A stretch of 64,000 bases of DNA, taken from NCBI GenBank assembly GCA_023053545.1, contig JAKZAN010000004.1, positions 10,292,001-10,356,000 of the forward strand, in the 5' to 3' direction. The position numbers were made by a program, and so were the translations under genes. Shown piece by piece: positions 59,201 through 64,000 of this stretch. The notes beneath the pieces are model-generated. The model was not told where the DNA came from. It saw nothing but the letters and a program-made list of their open reading frames with translations, and did no database searches. The stretch comes from Lepidurus packardi. Lineage: Eukaryota; Arthropoda; Branchiopoda; Notostraca; Triopsidae. Positions within the stretch are counted from its first letter, which is position 1. The number at the start of each line of letters is the position of its first letter.

Positions 59201-61015
59201 TAGGTCAGATGTTGGAAATGCTCGGCCCGGACAAAAAAGAAACGTCGGTAAGAGCTCGAGAAGGAAGAGTAGACATTTTTTTACGTTTTGGAATGGAAAA
59301 AGTGTGTTGGTTCATCTGAAAGGACGCGTTTGAATGTTATTTAAGGGTAATAGACAGTGAAGAGGATTTTTGTTATTGTTGTCATTTTGGGGTTGGGAAA
59401 GGGGATTTGAGATCCTACGGTACATCCTAGCCCATGGTAGGATTGGAGCAGTGAGAATGGGTTGAATTCAGTGGTTTGACTCGTGATGAATGATACTCAA
59501 AAGGGGCATTCAAAAGCGCCCCGAGATGAAAAGCGACAGCGAGTGATGTACGGAATCCAATTTTGGTGGGTAGGAATAGTTGGAAGTTTTGTGTGCGTTT
59601 TTCCGTGCTTGCCTTTTTGCTCTAAACTGTGTTTGCCACTTGGAATAGTTTAAGAAGTAGAGTTTAAAAGGCTGAGTAGATCTCATAAAAGGAGCTCATA
59701 CATGGCTTTGTGGCTTTAAAGGAATCCGTTGCGGTTCTTGCGGTGTGCAGAATAATTTTCTTTTCGTAAAGGAAGCGTGTCTTCTTTTCGCGTGAGGTGA
59801 ATCATGGCGGGAAATAGATTGATAGAGGCTTGGGTAATGCAGGGGGGAAAACCCTGGCCATGAATCCCTTCTGCATTAAATGAATCATCTCCCTCTCTCG
59901 CTTGTGACAGTGATTAAAAGGAAGATAATTCGGGAATGACACAGGCCACCTGTGTCTCGTTTGTTACAAAGATTTTCTGCATTGTAGGGTTTTATGCAGT
60001 CTTTGATAACCAGAATTCCGTGTCACGCGGAATGGCTCATAGTTAATTGCTCTGCGTAGACTGATTGTACACGAGATTAATCCCAAACCGGATCTTTTAT
60101 ATGTACGTTATTTTTATGTTTTACGTTCTTTTTCTTTCGTTTTTATAACTCTTCAGAGAGCCGGATTATTCCAAAGGCATTTTTCAGTCGATCGGGTTCA
60201 AAGAGTTCCACAAATACCTGCTGATGCCATCTAACGAGAGGATTAGTGACCAAGGACAAAAACACTTTCGCGAAGGAGTGGAGAATTTGAAGCTGGTAAC
60301 CAGACGCTACGCTCGAAAGCAGCTCAAATGGATACGAAACAGATTCTTGCGACAACCTGATCGACAGGTATAATCTTACCGTCTTAATCTTACAGTCTTG
60401 ATCTTGCAATCTTAATCTTACAGTAGTTGATATTTTTTTGTCAGGAGATGGCACTGAGAATAAGTTATGAAAATGTAAACAGGTTCTCCGGTTTCACAAC
60501 CCGGGGATAGAAATTATTCTAAGGGTGTCATAACTGTTGCAACACGTTCTCCGGAAAAAGAATCACGAACTGGTGTCACTCGGGTTGAAAATTGGTAGTT
60601 TGATTGGAAATGCATTAAGTTAGGTTAATATAGTATAATAGTACAGTTAGGTTAGGTTAGTACAGTATAATATTAAGCACAATTCAATCCTCAGGTACAA
60701 ACGAAATGAAAGACTTATGGATTCCTTTAGGTTCCACCTGTTTTTGGTTTGGATGCCACAGATCCGTCTCAATGGGGAGAAAAAGTGGAAAAGATTGCAT
60801 ATAGCATTGTGGATGCTCTTTTGCAACATGAACAACCACCTATCCCTGCCTTACCTATGGAGGAAGGGCAAAGAGTCGACCAGCTGACGGTCGAATGTCC
60901 ATTATGCCAAAAATCTGTTGTAGGATCGCGTCAGTGGCAAGAACACCTGAAAAGCAGAAAGCACCAGAAGCTTACACAAGCCAAGAAACGGGGTTTGCTA
61001 ACCCCAGATGTTTGA
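29789..61015 (+). CDS. TRIT1: tRNA dimethylallyltransferase (tRNA isopentenyltransferase, TRIT1/MiaA family), 562 aa, seven exons
   Basis: The coding sequence joins 29789-29935, 32131-32268, 32808-33460, 46834-46972, 52395-52510, 60157-60367 and 60731-61015; all junctions keep frame. The enzyme transfers a dimethylallyl group from DMAPP to N6 of A37 in tRNAs reading UNN codons, in cytosol and mitochondria. Visible signatures are the P-loop GATGTGKS (21-28), catalytic-region SADSMQ (D46) with [11 protein letters not shown] (50-60), [13 protein letters not shown] (109-121), LGGPLRYP in exon 4, [17 protein letters not shown] in exon 5, [15 protein letters not shown] in exon 6, and a C-terminal C2H2 (matrin/U1-like) finger with C524, C527, H540 and H546. 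It is longer than human TRIT1 (about 467 aa) because of a low-complexity insertion in exon 3. The start ATG has a strong context (AAGATGG). The first 13 residues do not look like a clear mitochondrial presequence. Confidence 0.95.
29936..32130 (+). other. TRIT1 intron 1 (2,195 bp)
   Basis: Ends with a strong T-rich tract and TTCTTGCAG. It contains a threefold 17-bp repeat (CATTTCTTAAAACATAA) at about 31207-31258, an A run near 31553-31570 and a CACGTG near 30391. No coding potential was recognised. Confidence 0.85.
32131..32268 (+). CDS. TRIT1: TRIT1 exon 2
   Basis: Encodes residues 50-95, [11 protein letters not shown] through [12 protein letters not shown], matching the conserved substrate-binding part of the family. 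Acceptor TTCTTGCAG, donor ATC followed by GTATCC, phase 0 on both sides. Confidence 0.92.
32269..32807 (+). other. TRIT1 intron 2 (539 bp)
   Basis: AT-rich intron with A/T homopolymers, ending in TCTCATTACTAG. Nothing else was seen in it. Confidence 0.85.
32808..33460 (+). CDS. TRIT1: TRIT1 exon 3 with a lineage-specific insertion
   Basis: Encodes residues 96-312 plus two bases of R313. It begins [17 protein letters not shown] and ends with [20 protein letters not shown], both family-conserved. Between about residues 127 and 285 lies a hydrophilic, Ser/Glu/Lys-rich stretch that is about 130 residues longer than the equivalent part of human TRIT1. Its open frame is intact. The donor is GTGCGAG, a weaker GT site, but the next exon restores conserved sequence exactly. 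Confidence 0.9.
34193..34708. repeat. Tandem repeat, 264-bp unit x ~2
   Basis: TGTGTTTAATACGTTCTAA begins copies at 34193 and 34457. Each unit contains TACTGCTACGGAAGCGAAAA, ACGTTCGAAATGTGAGACTC, CCTGTGTAAGCCCACC and AGACAAAATCGAA. The latter half of the unit is shared with the roughly 386-bp repeat at 62.6-64.0 kb. Confidence 0.9.
34758..34813. repeat. Short inverted repeat CAGTCAATTAAA / TTTAATTGACTG
   Basis: Perfect 12-bp arms at 34758-34769 and 34802-34813. Pogo/Tigger elements start with CAGT, and a decayed Tigger-like transposase begins about 100 bp downstream. This could therefore be remnant terminal sequence, though no TA target duplication was seen. Confidence 0.5.
34917..35220 (+). 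pseudogene. Decayed Tigger/pogo-type transposase, N-terminal CENP-B-like HTH only
   Basis: From ATG 34917 the frame reads [28 protein letters not shown] sequence and stops at about 35026. A one-base change of frame near 35018 gives [13 protein letters not shown], an in-frame TGA near 35053, then [13 protein letters not shown] and [25 protein letters not shown]. The order (basic start, psq-type helix-turn-helix, SRKRKR, then a W/F-rich second helix domain) is that of CENP-B/Tigger DNA-binding domains. The DDE catalytic part was not found. It is a truncated, frameshifted fossil of a Tc1/mariner-superfamily DNA transposon. Confidence 0.7.
36700..37692. other. AT-rich low-complexity block
   Basis: About 1 kb of strongly AT-rich DNA with ATT/TTA trinucleotide runs near 36717-36750 and recurring TTTAATTATTTTCGTATTTT-like strings near 36765-36925. 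No open frame of interest. Confidence 0.7.
37693..37735. repeat. Poly-T tract, 43 bases
   Basis: Uninterrupted run of 43 T in TRIT1 intron 3, immediately after the AT-rich block. It may be the reverse-oriented poly-A tail of an old retroposon, but no body was recognised. Confidence 0.9.
38237..38269. promoter_or_regulatory. E-box followed by a 16-bp palindrome with a CRE core
   Basis: CACGTG at 38237-38242 is followed by the perfect palindrome CGCGTGACGTCACGCG at 38254-38269, whose centre is the consensus CREB/ATF site TGACGTCA. Both are intronic. Function is unknown. Confidence 0.35.
39105..39570. repeat. Fold-back minisatellite element followed by a partial duplicate (period ~222 bp)
   Basis: The left part (GACACAAGGACGACTC from 39105) and right part (GTGTCGAGTCGTCCTTATG near 39235) are inverted relative to each other, with CCTAACCTAACC in the centre. 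The block from GACTTCGAACCCCGACTG, through CCTAACC, GTCGTCCTTATGTCGCG, a T run and GCCTTAAGCCTGTTACC, is duplicated: it starts at 39153 and again at 39375. T runs follow each copy. Confidence 0.8.
41333..41462. repeat. Inverted repeat with perfect 16-bp arms carrying CRE octamers
   Basis: TGACGTCACAGAGGTG at 41333-41348 is the exact reverse complement of CACCTCTGTGACGTCA at 41447-41462, with a spacer of 98 bp. Each arm ends in the CREB/ATF octamer TGACGTCA. Confidence 0.85.
41451..41610. repeat. Tandem duplication, 80-bp unit x2
   Basis: TCTGTGACGTCATAAC begins copies at 41451 and 41531. Each unit continues with AAGTTTGCATGCCAGTAACTC and ends AAAATCTCAGTG. The TTGCATGCCAGTAACTCGC part is the reverse complement of the core of the 326-bp repeat at 49.4-50.3 kb, and a further diverged copy lies at 41730-41785. 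Confidence 0.85.
41785..41808. repeat. Poly-C tract, 24 bases, followed by A run
   Basis: 24 consecutive C, then about 10 A. It interrupts a diverged copy of the local repeat just after CGCGAACGGCTATT. Confidence 0.9.
43670..43822. repeat. Fold-back minisatellite element
   Basis: The left arm runs GACACAAGGACGACTCGACA, GAAGGACTACGG, CACCCGACTCAAGGACTAC. The centre is CTAACCTAGCCTAGTCC. The right arm runs AAGTCGGGATCCGTA, CCTTTTGTCGGG, CGAGTCGTCCTTGTGTCG. The right arm is largely the reverse complement of the left, so a single strand could fold into a long imperfect hairpin. Confidence 0.8.
44765..44948. repeat. Local duplication, copies at 44771-44795 and 44919-44945
   Basis: CTGGTCGCCATGTATG followed by CTTTCATT occurs twice about 148 bp apart, each followed by T-rich DNA. 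The second copy adjoins the inverted 326-bp repeat copy. Confidence 0.7.
44978..45158 (-). repeat. 326-bp repeat family, inverted single copy
   Basis: Read on the minus strand this segment follows the units at 49.4-50.3 kb: GCCGTTCGCGAGTTATTGGC, the ACGTCACGGACGTGTCGCG stretch, AACTTCTACCTTGGATAGCTC, ACTATTGGGCGTAG and a CTCCATT...CTTCGGC end. It is somewhat diverged. Confidence 0.8.
46834..46972 (+). CDS. TRIT1: TRIT1 exon 4
   Basis: Acceptor CAACACGCAG. The first base completes R313 (CG|G), then [16 protein letters not shown]...[18 protein letters not shown], residues 314-359. This matches the family region around RSLQV and LGGPL. Donor CAG followed by GTATGT, phase 0. Confidence 0.92.
47080..47706. 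repeat. Large fold-back minisatellite array, orientation switch near 47373
   Basis: From 47080 to about 47370 the repeats read GCGACACAAGGACGACTCGACATAAGG, CCCCGACTTAAGG and CGAAAGACGTTTTGAGCTTTC, in three irregular units. After a GGTTAGGTTAGGGG centre the orientation reverses: GTAGTCCTTAAGTCGGG, then about 16 units of an 18-bp minisatellite GTCGAGTCGTCCTTGTGT up to 47706. Left and right halves are reverse complements in motif content. Open frames here on both strands are products of the repeat, not genes. Confidence 0.85.
49438..50299 (+). repeat. 326-bp tandem repeat, ~2.6 copies
   Basis: TCTAAG starts units at 49438, 49764 and 50090; the third is cut off near 50299. The copies are nearly identical over hundreds of bases. 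Each unit contains TTCGCGAGTTATTGGCATGC, GACGTCACGGACGTGTCGC, a GTCGTGCGTATGG stretch and CTACCTTG(G/A)ATAGCTCA. The apparent 102-114 aa frames in copies 1 and 2 simply reflect the repeat. Confidence 0.92.
52395..52510 (+). CDS. TRIT1: TRIT1 exon 5
   Basis: Acceptor GCGTTGTAG. Encodes residues 360-397, [20 protein letters not shown] through YNADRLRLQ, plus AA of codon 398. Donor GTAAGC, phase 2. It matches the conserved RVDDML-GLLEEL segment of the family. Confidence 0.92.
55746..55770. repeat. Poly-G tract, 25 bases
   Basis: 25 consecutive G. Such a run can adopt G-quadruplex structures. Exact length in raw sequence is uncertain. Confidence 0.9.
56137..56580. repeat. Tandem duplication, period ~278 bp
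   Basis: GGGTTGCAATGAAAC, CAAGTGGATAA, CCCCTCT(T/C)CTGTT, a T-rich stretch, CCAG(C/A)TAGTATTG and CAAGTTTTGAGGGG recur in the same order starting at 56137 and 56415. The first copy carries a pure 31-base T run where the second has interrupted T. Confidence 0.8.
60157..60367 (+). CDS. TRIT1: TRIT1 exon 6
   Basis: The first base completes K398 (AA|A), then [21 protein letters not shown] through [21 protein letters not shown], residues 399-468. [10 protein letters not shown] and RYARKQ are hallmark strings of the family. Donor CAG followed by GTATAA, phase 0. Confidence 0.94.
60368..60730 (+). other. TRIT1 intron 6 (363 bp)
   Basis: Most of this short intron is the inverted second copy of the dispersed repeat (60440-60605). 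It is followed by TTAGGTTAGGTTAG-type sequence at 60619-60673. Confidence 0.85.
60440..60605 (-). repeat. Dispersed ~150-bp repeat, copy 2 (inverted)
   Basis: Read on the minus strand: CTACCAATTTTCAACCCG, CTTTTTCCGGAGAACGTG, GAAACCGGAGAACCT and CAGTGCCATCT, in the same order as 24222-24373. It fills about half of intron 6. Confidence 0.7.
60731..61015 (+). CDS. TRIT1: TRIT1 exon 7 (C-terminal zinc finger)
   Basis: Acceptor ATTCCTTTAG. Encodes residues 469-562, beginning [15 protein letters not shown]. The finger is C524-x2-C527-x12-H540-x5-H546, followed by a basic tail KRGLLTPDV and TGA. Eukaryotic TRIT1/MOD5 proteins carry such a finger, which helps tRNA binding. Confidence 0.95.
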   Translation, partial: VPPVFGLDATDPSQWGEKVEKIAYSIVDALLQHEQPPIPALPMEEGQRVDQLTVECPLCQKSVVGSRQWQEHLKSRKHQKLTQAKKRGLLTPDV

Positions 61016-61825
61016 TAATCTTTCTGGAACATTCGTGCTGGCCAGAGACTTTAATTTAAGCTCTTAATCAGTGCGGAGTAGTCTGAATTGCTCAATGTCA
61101 ATCTTTAAACGCATTACGTAAGGGGGTTGTTTGTTTACCTCCGCTTGTTTCAGGAAAAAATGAGATTAAACGGCGTTCACAAGCTATTTTAAGGATTGTT
61201 TCGTGTATTCTCGCCAAAAAATATCGAATTGGTGTACAAAAGGGGACACATGCAGGTTTCTAGCCTAGACACAAACCTGAAACCATAACCAGAGAAGAGT
61301 GACTGTCACGTCCATCGATTGGCTGACAAGCTCTAGTACACGTGTATCACAGCCTAGGCTGGAAGGTTTAGTTTTAACTATTGAGTTGCCTGCCATTTCC
61401 TTTTCTTTTTTCCCTCACAACTACGAAATGCTTACAGAGTAAGGGAATATTAAGAGTACCTGTCTATACGTTTTTCACACTTGCATAAAAAGGAACGACG
61501 ACTATTATGTCCTGTGAGAAGACTAAATAGGCCTGCTAGAACATGAAGAACCAAAATGCGTTGGACAGGAGCCAATCACAGGGAAAAGAACTGTAGAAAT
61601 GCTTGTGGTGGGATGGGAACGTACAAAGCTTCTTTTTTGTCCAACTTCCTTGAGTATTCAGGATGATCAGCGATGCAGGGATGACCATATGACTTCCAAA
61701 ATAAGCAGCAGCAGGAACGACACAAATGAAGGACTTCAGCGTACTCTTCCCTCAGCCCAAATCGCCTACGAAAGGAAAAAATAGGAAAGTAGTACGTGAA
61801 CAGGATTCTGATGTAAAGAGCTTAC
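61016..61825. other. Gap between convergent TRIT1 and FBXO25/32-like genes
   Basis: The 810 bp between the TRIT1 stop and the minus-strand F-box exon. A minus-strand search by eye for the conserved C-terminal exon of FBXO25/32 (YGDT..C..C..LFWKD) found nothing. The TRIT1 transcript probably ends after ATTAAA at 61165-61170. Confidence 0.45.
61165..61170 (+). terminator. Candidate TRIT1 polyadenylation signal ATTAAA
   Basis: The commonest variant of AATAAA, 150 bases after the stop and followed near 61190 by GT-rich DNA (GATTGTTTCGTGTATT). No AATAAA was noticed nearer. Confidence 0.4.
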
Positions 61826-62580
61826 TTTCTAAGCTTCTGGAAGACGTATTGCCAATCCAGGTCGCCTTCTGCGTTACTCGAAAGATTTTCCCCCTGCAAA
61901 GTTGGACGCGTAGTTTCCCTTTGGAGTGAGCCAAGCACTGGGCTAGTTCCTGAACCCGTACCCGAGTATTGATTAACACGTCTTGCAAAGTGGTTTCTCA
62001 CGTCTTGAAAACTGACGGGTTTGTCTACGTTGCTCTCCGGCTCTGGTTCGGGATCACTGATACTATTCAACTCATCAATCTGATTGACGTAACTCTTGCT
62101 AAAGATTTCGCGCTGCCGATTAATCACATTTTGGAAAGGATGGCTGCCACTGCTGGTTTCGGAAACTGTGCGATTCCGACGCCGTACACATTCCTCTTCA
62201 GGGGGTACATGATTACTCACATGCTCCGAGTTGCGCCGCCCGTTATGCCCGTACCTATACGGATGGCCTGGTCGGTTCCGCTCAGCGGTATTCAAATGAT
62301 GTGTGTTTGGGCTTTCCAGTAATCCTTCGGCGGCTCTTTTTTCCCTGGCTCGCCTACGCTCGTTTTCCTTTTGGATATGGTTTAGCATAAAATCAATCTG
62401 CAAGGGCGTAAAATGGAAATTCGAGAGGCGACGCCAGAGACTTTGTTCATTGACCAGTTTTTGGAACAGCGGAGACGCTTCAGACATGTTGGCTAAATCT
62501 TTATCATCGGCCAAACGACGCAGGAGTTCTCGTATGCACTCGGGCGGGAGATCTTTTAATCCCATGCCTGACGCAGGACC
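61826..62580 (-). CDS. F-box protein of the FBXO25/FBXO32 (atrogin-1) type, one exon, partial gene
   Basis: FBXO25 and FBXO32 are substrate adaptors of SCF (Skp1-Cul1-F-box) ubiquitin ligases. The exon reads GPASG, then MGLKDLPPECIRELLRRLAD...SLWRRLSNFHF, an F-box at about the first 50 residues, and ends GDLDWQYVFQKLRK. The human proteins have DLP...LW+KL..YHF followed closely by a G-(Q/H)-(L/I)-(D/E)-W-K-x-MYF motif, so both halves match. Here a Ser/Arg/Asn-rich insertion of about 130 residues separates them. On the minus strand an acceptor (TACTCTTAG) precedes 62580 and a good donor GTAAGC follows 61826. An internal exon is therefore likely, with N-terminal exons beyond the window. If the donor is not used, a TAA two codons later ends the protein and the conserved cysteine-rich C-terminus is lost. 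Confidence 0.75.
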
Positions 62581-62644
62581 CTAAGAGTACAATGATATAA
62601 AACGAGTGCTTATAGAGGTTACCGGGTTTGGACTCGAGCTTCCC

Positions 62645-64000
62645 TTTTCGAATTAACTGACAATGAAAAACAACCCAACAATGAAAGAGAGCTCAATTTT
62701 GCCTGTTTAATGCGTATAGGCGGTACTACGCTATTTACTGCTATTGTCCTGTGTAAGCCCACCAATGGGCTGGCAGTCAGCAGCTACAGTACCCAGTCAA
62801 AATCGAACGTTTTTGGCGTCCTTAAAATATAGCATTGGTAATGCACGGGTAATGATGCCCGTGTTACCGATTTTGCCCTCCGTATACGACTAGCTACGCA
62901 AACCGGAGTAACGCTACAAGTCCCGCATGCCGGACCTTGTGTTCCGGCTTCGCTCTTGCTGGCACTAACTTACATCTATGTTGATTTTCCAATTAACTGA
63001 CAATGAATTAACGTTTCGAATTAACTGACAATGAAAAGTAACCCAACAATGAAAGAGAGCTCAATTTTGCCTATTTACTGCGTGTAGGCGGTACTACGCT
63101 ATTTACTGCTACGGAAGCGAAAAACGTTCGAAATATGAGTCTCTGCAGCTAAAGCGTCCTATGTAAGCCCACCAATGGGCTGGCAGACAGCGAACGTTTT
63201 TGGCGTCCTTAAAATATAGCATTGGTAATGCACGGTAATGATGCCCGTGTTACCGATTTTGCCCTCCGTATACGACTAGCTACGCAAACCGGAGTAACGC
63301 TACAAGTCCCGCATGCCGGACCTTGTGTTCCGGCTTCGCTCTTGCTGGCACTAACTTACATCTATGTTGATTTTCCAATTAACTGACAATGAATTAACGT
63401 TTCGAATTAACTGACAATGAAAAGCAACCCAACAATGAAAGAGAGCTCAATTTTGCCTATTTACTGCGTGTAGGCGGTACTACGCTATTTACTGCTACGG
63501 AAGCGAAAAACGTTCGAAATATGAGTCTCTGCAGCTAAAGCGTCCTGTGTAAGCCCACCAATGGGCTGGCAGACAGCGAACGTTTTTGGCGTCCTTAAAA
63601 TATAGCATTGGTAATGCACGGTAATGATGCCCGTGTTACCGATTTTGCCCTCCGTATACGACTAGCTACGCAAACCGGAGTAACGCTACAAGTCCCGCAT
63701 GCCGGACCTTGTGTTCCGGCTTCGCTCTTGCTGGCACTAACTTACATCTATGTTGATATTCGAATTAACTGACAATGAATTAACGTTTCGAATTAACTGA
63801 CAATGAAAAACAACCCAACAATGAAAGAGAGCTCAATTTTGCCTATTTACAGCGTATAGGCGGTACTACGCTATTTACTGCTACGGAAGCGAAAAACGTT
63901 CGAAATATGAGTCTCTGCAGCTAAAGCGTCATGTGTAAGCCCACCAATGGGCTGGCAGTCAGCAGCTACAGTATCCAGTCAAAATCGAACGTTTTTGGCG
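62645..64000. repeat. Tandem repeat array, ~386-bp unit, 4 copies to the window edge
   Basis: AATTAACTGACAATGAAAA starts units at about 62651, 63019, 63405 and 63791 (periods 368, 386, 386). Within each unit a related AATTAACTGACAATGAATTAAC lies 28 bp earlier. Copy 1 lacks the ACGGAAGCGAAAAACGTTCG segment and retains AGTACCCAGTCAAAATC, as copy 4 does; copies 2 and 3 show the opposite. It shares GCTACGGAAGCGAAAAACG, GTAAGCCCACC and GTCAAAATCGAACG with the 264-bp repeat in TRIT1 intron 3. Any upstream FBXO exon must lie beyond this array. Confidence 0.93.

Larger units (their letters stand above)
52511..60156 (+). other. TRIT1 intron 5 (7,646 bp)
   Basis: Ends in a strong pyrimidine tract and CTCTTCAG. 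It contains local duplications (about 53990-54262 and 56137-56580), a 15-base G run (55325-55339), a 25-base G run (55746-55770) and a 31-base T run (56221-56251). A pair of diverged halves at 54005-54090 and 54110-54262 shares ACGCGCG(C/T)CTAGAAT and GCGGAAACTA. No host exon or transposon gene was recognised. Confidence 0.8.

Noticed and set aside
60619..60673. Interstitial telomere (TTAGGTTAGGTTAG)
   Set aside because: Only two to three imperfect units; too short to call telomeric, mentioned only with the fold-back family.

Overview
This is a eukaryotic, metazoan nuclear window. It has spliced genes with canonical GT/AG borders, long introns, extensive non-coding DNA, long homopolymer runs and several families of tandem and dispersed repeats. 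Three protein-coding genes can be supported. (1) A MYC proto-oncogene homologue lies on + (coding exons 16374-17742 and 21396-22195, 722 aa). (2) A tRNA dimethylallyltransferase, TRIT1, lies on + (seven coding exons from 29789 to 61015, 562 aa). (3) One exon of an F-box gene of the FBXO25/FBXO32 type lies on - (62580-61826), convergent with TRIT1. The source is probably a protostome and perhaps an arthropod. The Myc basic region reads like arthropod Myc proteins, the TRIT1 promoter has a TATA box plus a TCAGTT initiator at arthropod spacing, and short TTAGG-type motifs recur. This placement is an inference of moderate-to-low confidence.

Layout. 1-13.9 kb is gene-free as far as I can see, with a few local duplications. 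A cluster of four CACGTG E-boxes lies at 13.94-14.22 kb, about 2.2-2.4 kb upstream of the MYC start. 14.2-16.4 kb is the presumptive MYC 5' region. MYC is split by one 3.65-kb phase-1 intron placed directly before the EEEIDVVS acidic motif. 24.4-29.6 kb separates MYC from TRIT1 and holds repeat fragments. TRIT1 spans about 31 kb because introns 3, 4 and 5 are large (13.4, 5.4 and 7.6 kb). These introns carry a decayed Tigger/pogo-type transposase start, a 264-bp tandem repeat, an inverted (fold-back) minisatellite family, a 326-bp tandem repeat and a cluster of perfect CRE-like octamers. The last 1.4 kb is a roughly 386-bp tandem repeat related to the 264-bp repeat in TRIT1 intron 3.

How the genes relate. 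MYC is a bHLH-Zip transcription factor, TRIT1 modifies A37 of some tRNAs, and the F-box protein would be a substrate adaptor of an SCF ubiquitin ligase. They do not form a pathway. The gene order is the notable point: MYC followed by TRIT1 on the same strand is also the order of human MYCL and TRIT1, and human FBXO32 lies on the same chromosome arm as MYC. The window may therefore preserve an old bilaterian linkage group. I found no convincing new multi-gene system. The most unusual material is the linkage, the E-box cluster and the repeat families.
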